Positions 5,171 to 9,545 of a stretch of DNA of 9,545 nt are shown here, piece after piece. Below the pieces are notes generated by a model, which saw only the letters and a program-made list of their open reading frames with translations, was not told the DNA's origin and made no database searches. The stretch comes from an uncultured Flavobacteriales bacterium (GTDB lineage: Bacteria > Bacteroidota > Bacteroidia > Flavobacteriales > Weeksellaceae), in the NCBI GenBank assembly GCA_937876095.1, contig CALFIE010000046.1:1-9545 (forward strand). The letters are read 5' to 3'. The translations under genes and the position numbers were made by a program. How positions within the stretch are numbered: the first letter of the stretch is position 1; each line of letters begins with the position of its first letter.

Positions 5171-6889
5171 TTAAAGTTTCAAATCTTTTTTCACTTCTGT
5201 GATTTTGTTTTCTAAAAGTACTAATTTCTCTTCAAAATCTTTTTCAGAAGCGATTTTATCTTTCACCGAAACATAAAATTTTATTTTTGGTTCGGTTCCT
5301 GATGGTCGTACACAAACTTTGGTTCCGTCTTCGGTATAATAAATCAGTACGTTGGATTTCGGGATGTCATCCATCACTTTTTTCTCTTGTTTCAAAACGT
5401 ATAAGCACGTTTGTTCCTGAAAATCTTTGACTTCTATAACCAAAGAACCTGCAATTTTTTGTGGCGGATTTTCTCTGAAATTTTTCATCATTTGTTGAAT
5501 TTCTTCAGCACCAGTTCTGCCCTTTTTCACTACGTTTATCAATCCTTCATAGTACATCCCAACTTCTTTGTAAATATCTATAAGATATTGGTACATGGTT
5601 TTTCCGTTGGCTTTACACCAAGCTGCAATTTCACAAGCCAACAAAATACTTCCGCAAGAATCTTTGTCTCTCACAAAATCTCCGGTCATAAATCCGAAAC
5701 TTTCTTCGCCACCACAAACAAATTTTTCTTTGCCTTCAAAATCGCGAATCATTTTGCCAATCCATTTGAAACCAGTAAGTCCCACTTTGCAATCTACCCC
5801 AAATTTCTCGGCAACATCAAAGAAAACATCGGAAGTTACAATGGTAGAACCTATGAATTCTTTACCCGTAATTTTCCCTAATTTTTTCCATTGATCTAGA
5901 ATATAATAGGTCAAAATCGTGTTACACTGATTTCCGTTGAGCAATTGCATTTCGTTTTGCAAATTTCTCACGGCAATTCCCAATCTGTCACCATCTGGAT
6001 CTGTACCAATTACGATGTCGGCATTTACAATTTTTGCCAAATCAATCGCCATTTCTAGCGCTTTTGGTTCTTCCGGATTTGGAGATTCTACGGTTGGGAA
6101 ATTTCCACTCGGAATCATCTGTTCTGTTACCAAATCTATTTTTTTGAAACCAGCTTTTTTCAATGCTTTCGGAACGGTGGTATAAGTCGTTCCGTGAATG
6201 GAAGTGAACACAATATTCAGATTATCATAACCGATTTTATCTTTTTGGTACAACGAATTTTCCATACAAGCATCTATGTACACATCGTCTTGAGATTCGC
6301 CAATCCATTCGATTAAATCGTCGTTTCCGTTGAATTTAATTTCATTAAATTTGGTAGCATATACTTCATTAATGATATTTTCGTCATCTGGTGGAACTAC
6401 TTGTGCTCCATCATTCCAATATACTTTGTAACCGTTGTATTCAGGTGGATTATGCGATGCTGTAAGCACAATTCCCGCATTGCAATGCTGTTCGCGAACC
6501 GTGAAAGAAAGTTCAGGAGTTGGTCTATGTTCTTTGAAAAGTAGTACCTTAATTCCGTTTGCAGTAAGTACATCTGCACAAATTTTTCCAAATTCTCGGG
6601 AATTATTTCTCACATCATACGCAATAGCAACTTTGATGTCCTGATTTGGAAATTGTTTGTGAAGATAATTTGCAAGACCTTGTGTAGCTTGTCCGAGTGT
6701 ATATTTGTTGAGTCGATTGGTACCAACTCCCATAATTCCTCTCATTCCGCCAGTTCCGAATTCTAATTCCCGGTAAAAACTGTCTTCTAATTCGGGAGAA
6801 TTGGTATCTATCCATTGTTGAATTGTAGCTTTGGTTTCTGCATCAAAAGTTTCTGTAAGCCAAAGTTTTGCTTTTTCGACTGTTGTCAT
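5171..6889 (-). CDS. Phospho-sugar mutase (phosphoglucomutase/phosphomannomutase, PgcA/PGM2-like)
   Basis: A 572-residue cytosolic alpha-D-phosphohexomutase that interconverts 1- and 6-phosphates of glucose and/or mannose through a phosphoserine. Domain 1 has LEFGTGGMRGIMG (42-54) and the active-site loop TASHNP (143-148) with phospho-acceptor Ser145. Domain 2 has the magnesium loop GTDPDGDRLG (295-304). Domain 3 has the sugar-specificity loop GGEESFGF (393-400). Domain 4 has the phosphate-binding loop RPSGTEPKIKF (528-538). All four catalytic segments are intact. The length and the GTGGMRG motif point to the long PgcA/PGM2-like branch rather than the shorter AlgC type. Products feed glycogen, UDP-glucose or GDP-mannose pathways; which is preferred cannot be decided here. 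The ATG at 6889 follows a T-rich tract (A-rich on the coding strand) without a Shine-Dalgarno sequence. The ORF has no plausible alternative start. Confidence 0.95.
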   Translation of the reverse strand: MTTVEKAKLWLTETFDAETKATIQQWIDTNSPELEDSFYRELEFGTGGMRGIMGVGTNRLNKYTLGQATQGLANYLHKQFPNQDIKVAIAYDVRNNSREFGKICADVLTANGIKVLLFKEHRPTPELSFTVREQHCNAGIVLTASHNPPEYNGYKVYWNDGAQVVPPDDENIINEVYATKFNEIKFNGNDDLIEWIGESQDDVYIDACMENSLYQKDKIGYDNLNIVFTSIHGTTYTTVPKALKKAGFKKIDLVTEQMIPSGNFPTVESPNPEEPKALEMAIDLAKIVNADIVIGTDPDGDRLGIAVRNLQNEMQLLNGNQCNTILTYYILDQWKKLGKITGKEFIGSTIVTSDVFFDVAEKFGVDCKVGLTGFKWIGKMIRDFEGKEKFVCGGEESFGFMTGDFVRDKDSCGSILLACEIAAWCKANGKTMYQYLIDIYKEVGMYYEGLINVVKKGRTGAEEIQQMMKNFRENPPQKIAGSLVIEVKDFQEQTCLYVLKQEKKVMDDIPKSNVLIYYTEDGTKVCVRPSGTEPKIKFYVSVKDKIASEKDFEEKLVLLENKITEVKKDLKL

Positions 6890-6904
6890 ATTTTTTTTAA
6901 GTTT

Positions 6905-6929
6905 GAAGATGGAAGATGGATGATGGAAG
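6905..6929. repeat. Heptanucleotide repeat (GAAGATG) upstream of the mutase gene
   Basis: Two perfect GAAGATG units (6905-6918), then GATGATG (6919-6925) and a partial GAAG. The period is seven, as in the GAGTTAT arrays, but the unit is different. It lies 16 bases before the mutase start, probably in its 5' untranslated region. A lone related fragment (ATGGAAGAT) occurs near 6994-7002. Confidence 0.8.
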
Positions 6930-6959
6930 TTTAGAAAATGACTTCAAAAAAATCCATTC

Positions 6960-6967
6960 CAAAATTA
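6960..6967 (-). promoter_or_regulatory. Candidate -7 promoter element for the mutase gene
   Basis: Reads TAATTTTG on the minus strand, matching TAnnTTTG, about 70 bases before the mutase ATG. This would place the GAAGATG repeats in the leader. The expected TTTG-type -33 element is poor (only a TG-like match), so this is tentative. Confidence 0.35.
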
Positions 6968-7024
6968 TTTAGTTATTTTATTTTTCATTAAAAATGGAAG
7001 ATAATTGATACAAAAATTACTTCA

Positions 7025-7738
7025 TTATCTCAACTTTCCGTTTTCTACAGATGATTTATCTTTTTTTACCAAATTATTAACTGGTTCTCCGTAAAATATC
7101 AGTTTAGACGTATTTTCTAACGTACCTTTCATTTCATTTCCTACATTAATCCCTGCAAAAGCATCATTTTTTTCATTAATTTCCAAATTTTCGACCTCGA
7201 AATAAGGTGCAACAATACTTGCTGAATCTGCTAATTTTAGGTTAAGATTCGCTGTTTTTCCTAAAATATTAGCATTGGTTTTTTGAGCCATTGCAATTTG
7301 TGCCGATTCTGTATTTACCGCTCCCAAAAATTTGGAATTGCCATCCAAAAATAGTGAAAATTTTGGAGATTGTACCAATCCTGAAATATTGAATTCTACT
7401 CTATTATGCAGTGTGATACTAGTTGGATCCTGATTTCCAAAAATAGTAATGGTATAAAAAGGAACTTTCTCCGCATTTCGGTTTTCTTTGATATGAAGAG
7501 TGCTATTTTCTACTTTGATATCCAAATTTTTGAAAATATTAGGATACGTTTCTACACTCACCAAATTCTGTAGTCCTTTTACAAAAAACACTTTGTAATT
7601 ACCTTCTAAATCTAAATTAGTGAATTTTCCGACAGAGACATCTTTCAGTTCTATTTCACCTTTTGGTGTGATTTTGGAGCAGGAAATGAGACAGAGAAAA
7701 AAGCACAGGAAAAGGTAAATTTTACGGATGTTTTTCAT
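7025..7738 (-). CDS. DUF2807-like (GIN domain) lipoprotein
   Basis: A 237-residue probable lipoprotein. The N-terminus MKNIRKIYLFLCFFLCLISCSK is a signal peptide with a lipobox (LISC, Cys20), so the mature protein should be lipid-anchored. The body is beta-rich. FTNLDLEGNYKVFFVKG, then VSVETYPNIFKNLDIKVENSTLHIKEN, is the pattern of the DUF2807 putative auto-transporter adhesin head (GIN) domain, a repetitive beta-solenoid-like fold common in Bacteroidetes; its function is poorly known. The middle (roughly 110-210) has many alternating hydrophobic residues and Asn/Ser turns, as that fold would need. I chose the ATG at 7738 over the in-frame ATG at 7846, because the longer form would put 36 charged, non-signal residues before the signal peptide. 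That leaves 110 non-coding bases after the upstream small exported gene. Confidence 0.75.
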   Translation of the reverse strand: MKNIRKIYLFLCFFLCLISCSKITPKGEIELKDVSVGKFTNLDLEGNYKVFFVKGLQNLVSVETYPNIFKNLDIKVENSTLHIKENRNAEKVPFYTITIFGNQDPTSITLHNRVEFNISGLVQSPKFSLFLDGNSKFLGAVNTESAQIAMAQKTNANILGKTANLNLKLADSASIVAPYFEVENLEINEKNDAFAGINVGNEMKGTLENTSKLIFYGEPVNNLVKKDKSSVENGKLR

Positions 7739-7848
7739 AAATTTATTTTCATATTTTGTTCCTAGAATAGGTTTCTTGCAATTTTTTGAAATATTTCTAA
7801 AAATCATTATAATTAAAAATTCGTTCCTGCGAAACAATTTCAACAATT

Positions 7849-8286
7849 TTACTGGAAGATATTTCCACTAGGTGGAGTTGGTGGTTTTTTCAGATTATTT
7901 TCTGGTTTTTTTTCTGTATTGTTGATAGGTTTTTCTGGAACTTTCACTTCTTTTACAGAAATATTTTTGGATTTGAAATTGATGTACACCTCTTCTTTAG
8001 AAGAAAGTTCTGCAATTTTCTTGACCTGAACTTCATTAGTAAGAACAAATTCTACGAATTTGTAGATTTTCATTTCTTGTTTTGTCAGTTTCAGTTCAAA
8101 TCTGTTTGAATTTCCACTGCTTTTGAATTTTAGAAAAGCCGTTTCAAAAGTCGCGTTGTTTTTCAATAAATAGATTGAAAATTTGTTGAGTTCGATACTG
8201 TCTTTATACACACCACCGTAAATAGTTTTTTGAGAATAGGCAAAAAACGAACATAAAAAAACGAGAAATATTGGTATTTTTTTCAT
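7849..8286 (-). CDS. Small exported protein of unknown function
   Basis: A 145-residue protein I do not recognise. Residues 1-18 form a clear signal peptide ending AYS, with Gln19 as first mature residue, so it is exported. Residues 20-110 alternate hydrophobic and polar residues (SIYLLKNNATFETAFLKFKSS, FVEFVLTNEVQVKKI) and suggest a compact beta-sandwich-like domain. There are no Cys residues in the mature part and no catalytic motif. The last 35 residues are a flexible Lys/Pro/Asn-rich tail (VPEKPINN..., then KKPPTPPSGNIFQ). It reads toward the DUF2807-like lipoprotein gene on the same strand, and the two may be co-transcribed. No Shine-Dalgarno or promoter match was found in the 75 bases upstream. 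Confidence 0.75.
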   Translation of the reverse strand: MKKIPIFLVFLCSFFAYSQKTIYGGVYKDSIELNKFSIYLLKNNATFETAFLKFKSSGNSNRFELKLTKQEMKIYKFVEFVLTNEVQVKKIAELSSKEEVYINFKSKNISVKEVKVPEKPINNTEKKPENNLKKPPTPPSGNIFQ

Positions 8287-8361
8287 TTCATTTTTTTAAT
8301 TCTTGCAAAACAATTTTTATAATTTCAAAAAATTTGTATTTCTAAATTCGTAATTCTTAAT

Positions 8362-9315
8362 TTAAATCACCTCTTCAACATGATAATTTTTATGACCTCT
8401 TGTTGTTCTAAGCATTAATTCCCCCAAAAATCCAGCCACAAAAAGCAAAGTTCCCATAATCATCATCGTAAGTGCGATGTAAAACCAAGGATTTTCGGCA
8501 ATTAAATTACCATAAATGTGGTAATAATAAACATCTATTAGTTTAGACAAACCGAGCCAAAAAGCCGATAAAAATCCAAAAATAAACATCAAAGTTCCTA
8601 CTGCTCCGAAAAAATGCATGGGTCTTCCTCCGAATTTACTGACAAACCAAAGCGTGATTAAATCTAAAAATCCGCGAATAAAACGCTCGGTTCCAAATTT
8701 TGAAGTTCCGTAAGGTCGCGCTTGATGTTGTACTGGTTTTTCGGTAATTTTTTTGAAACCTGCATTTGAAGCCAAAACTGGAATCCAACGGTGCAAATCG
8801 CCATAAACATCTATGGATTTTACCACTTGTTTTCGGTATGCTTTCAGTCCACAATTGAAGTCGTGTAACTGCACTCCCGACAAATTACGAGCTGCTGAAT
8901 TGAACAATTTCGATGGTAGATTTTTGGTCACCACATTATCAAACCGTTTTTTCTTCCAACCAGAAACGAGATCGTATTTTTCATTGATGATTTTATGGTA
9001 TAATTCTGGGATTTCTTCGGGAAAGTCTTGCAAATCAGCATCCATAGTAATTACAACTTCACCTTTCACTTGCTCAAAAGCGGCGTGCAACGCTTGAGAT
9101 TTTCCGTAATTTCTAGAAAATTTGATTCCGTGAACATGACTGTTTTCTTTCGATAATTTTTCGATAATCTGCCAAGAAGAATCGGTGCTGCCATCATCTA
9201 CAAACCAAATTTCGTAGGTGAAATGGTTTTGTGTACAAACAGAATCTATTCTTTGGTAGAGTTCGTGTAGTGATTCTTCTTCGTTCAGTAACGGGATTAC
9301 TATAGATAAATTCAT
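8362..9315 (-). CDS. Membrane-anchored family 2 glycosyltransferase (DPM1/GtrB-like)
   Basis: A 317-residue inverting GT-A glycosyltransferase, probably moving a sugar from a nucleotide sugar to a polyprenyl phosphate at the cytoplasmic membrane face. The catalytic domain (1-220) has LSIVIPLLNEEESL (3-16), WFVDDGSTD (37-45), KFSRNYGKSQALHAAF (65-80), the metal-binding VITMDADLQD (88-97), and DFNCGLKAYR (152-161) followed by HRWIP (175-179). Two C-terminal membrane helices (about 232-256 and 277-302) match the bactoprenol-glucosyl/dolichol-mannosyl transferase architecture. Donor sugar is undetermined. I chose the start at 9315 (MNLSIVIP), the family's usual start. The in-frame ATG at 9372 would add 19 lysine-rich residues encoded by a perfect palindrome and would lie almost at the presumed transcription start. 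Confidence 0.9.
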   Translation of the reverse strand: MNLSIVIPLLNEEESLHELYQRIDSVCTQNHFTYEIWFVDDGSTDSSWQIIEKLSKENSHVHGIKFSRNYGKSQALHAAFEQVKGEVVITMDADLQDFPEEIPELYHKIINEKYDLVSGWKKKRFDNVVTKNLPSKLFNSAARNLSGVQLHDFNCGLKAYRKQVVKSIDVYGDLHRWIPVLASNAGFKKITEKPVQHQARPYGTSKFGTERFIRGFLDLITLWFVSKFGGRPMHFFGAVGTLMFIFGFLSAFWLGLSKLIDVYYYHIYGNLIAENPWFYIALTMMIMGTLLFVAGFLGELMLRTTRGHKNYHVEEVI

Positions 9316-9348
9316 GTATTGCAACGTTTTTTCGTTTTTTTTGCTAAA

Positions 9349-9370
9349 GATTTTTTTAATTAAAAAAATC
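9349..9370. repeat. Perfect 22-base AT-rich palindrome in the glycosyltransferase leader
   Basis: GA, seven T, AA, TT, seven A, TC: every base pairs with its partner. It lies between the candidate -7 element (9386-9393) and the chosen start (9315), so it would sit in the 5' untranslated RNA as a hairpin or act as a dyad operator. A role is inference; A/T-run palindromes can arise by chance in such DNA. Confidence 0.6.
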
Positions 9371-9385
9371 ATCTAAAAGCAACAG

Positions 9386-9393
9386 CAAAATTA
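9386..9393 (-). promoter_or_regulatory. Candidate -7 promoter element for the glycosyltransferase gene
   Basis: TAATTTTG on the minus strand matches TAnnTTTG, 70 bases before the chosen ATG at 9315. The likely transcription start near 9380 gives a leader of about 65 bases that includes the palindrome. The -33 element is weak (CTTC at roughly the right distance). Confidence 0.45.
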
Positions 9394-9407
9394 CAAAATT
9401 TATTGAT

Positions 9408-9545
9408 GTGAAGCTACTTTTTGATGTATGGAAATTAGCTATAATTGAAGAAAAAATTATTAAAATTTCCGAGAACTACTCAACTAATAAATTGGTAAAA
9501 AAATTAAGAATTTTCTGGAATTCTAGATCTAAAGAAGCTGCCAAA
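9408..9545 (+). CDS. Possible 5' part of an unidentified gene, running off the right edge
   Basis: A plus-strand frame is open from a GTG at 9408 to the window end (46 codons). It begins VKLLFDVWKLAIIEEKI and later reads STNKLVKKLRIFWNSRSKEAAK, a plausible amphipathic helical start. None of the three frames on the opposite strand stays open here, and the frame upstream to the stop at 9357 has no ATG. The GTG start and lack of a Shine-Dalgarno sequence leave doubt. It would be divergent from the glycosyltransferase gene. I do not recognise the family. Confidence 0.35.
   Translation, partial: MKLLFDVWKLAIIEEKIIKISENYSTNKLVKKLRIFWNSRSKEAAK

Noticed and set aside
5411..5894. Overlapping plus-strand frames of 156 and 99 codons opposite the mutase gene
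   Set aside because: They are antisense to a complete, motif-rich enzyme gene and their translations have no domain-like pattern; they result from codon bias on the other strand.
6980..6995. Hairpin after the DUF2807-like gene (ATTTTT paired with AAAAAT)
   Set aside because: Only six A/T pairs; too weak to call a terminator.
8362..9372. Longer glycosyltransferase start at 9372 (MIFLIKKIF...)
   Set aside because: The extra residues are encoded by a palindrome, precede a normal family start, and would begin only a few bases after the likely transcription start.

Overview
The window looks like chromosomal DNA from an AT-rich member of the Bacteroidetes, most likely class Flavobacteriia and perhaps close to the Chryseobacterium/Cloacibacterium group. 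That placement is inference. It rests on strong A/T bias, starts mostly without Shine-Dalgarno sequences, TAnnTTTG-type -7 promoter elements, secreted proteins whose mature form begins with Gln, Kdo synthesis (Gram-negative LPS), a free-standing four-helix bundle (23S-intervening-sequence family) gene, and short heptanucleotide arrays between genes.

Layout. Positions 2-1177 (+ strand) hold two adjacent, clearly paralogous TetR-type regulators, more AT-rich than the rest. They converge on the minus-strand block, with a likely bidirectional terminator at 1195-1242 between them. From there to about 9315 every gene is on the minus strand. In minus-strand reading order these are: a membrane-anchored family 2 glycosyltransferase (9315-8362); a small exported protein of unknown function (8286-7849); a DUF2807-like lipoprotein (7738-7025); a phosphoglucomutase/phosphomannomutase (6889-5171); a class I aspartate-aminotransferase-type enzyme (5066-3813); a four-helix bundle protein (3795-3442); kdsB, which makes CMP-Kdo (3351-2617); a LolA-like exported protein (2519-1857); and an exported glutathione-peroxidase-family enzyme (1808-1272). 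A probable partial plus-strand gene begins at 9408 and runs off the right edge.

Functional reading. Much of the block concerns the cell envelope: CMP-Kdo synthesis, sugar-phosphate interconversion, a polyprenyl-phosphate-type glycosyltransferase, and four exported or lipid-anchored proteins. Nothing in the sequence shows that these genes form one pathway; most are housekeeping or conserved hypothetical genes.

The least ordinary feature is a set of heptanucleotide arrays based on GAGTTAT. One lies one base upstream of the kdsB start, one six bases upstream of the aminotransferase start, and a degenerate inverted copy runs into the start codon of the four-helix bundle gene. That gene is bracketed by a 17-base inverted repeat with one mismatch (3411-3427 and 3803-3819). 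A different heptamer, GAAGATG, lies upstream of the mutase gene. I see no CRISPR array, tRNA, rRNA, transposase, phage gene or defence system.
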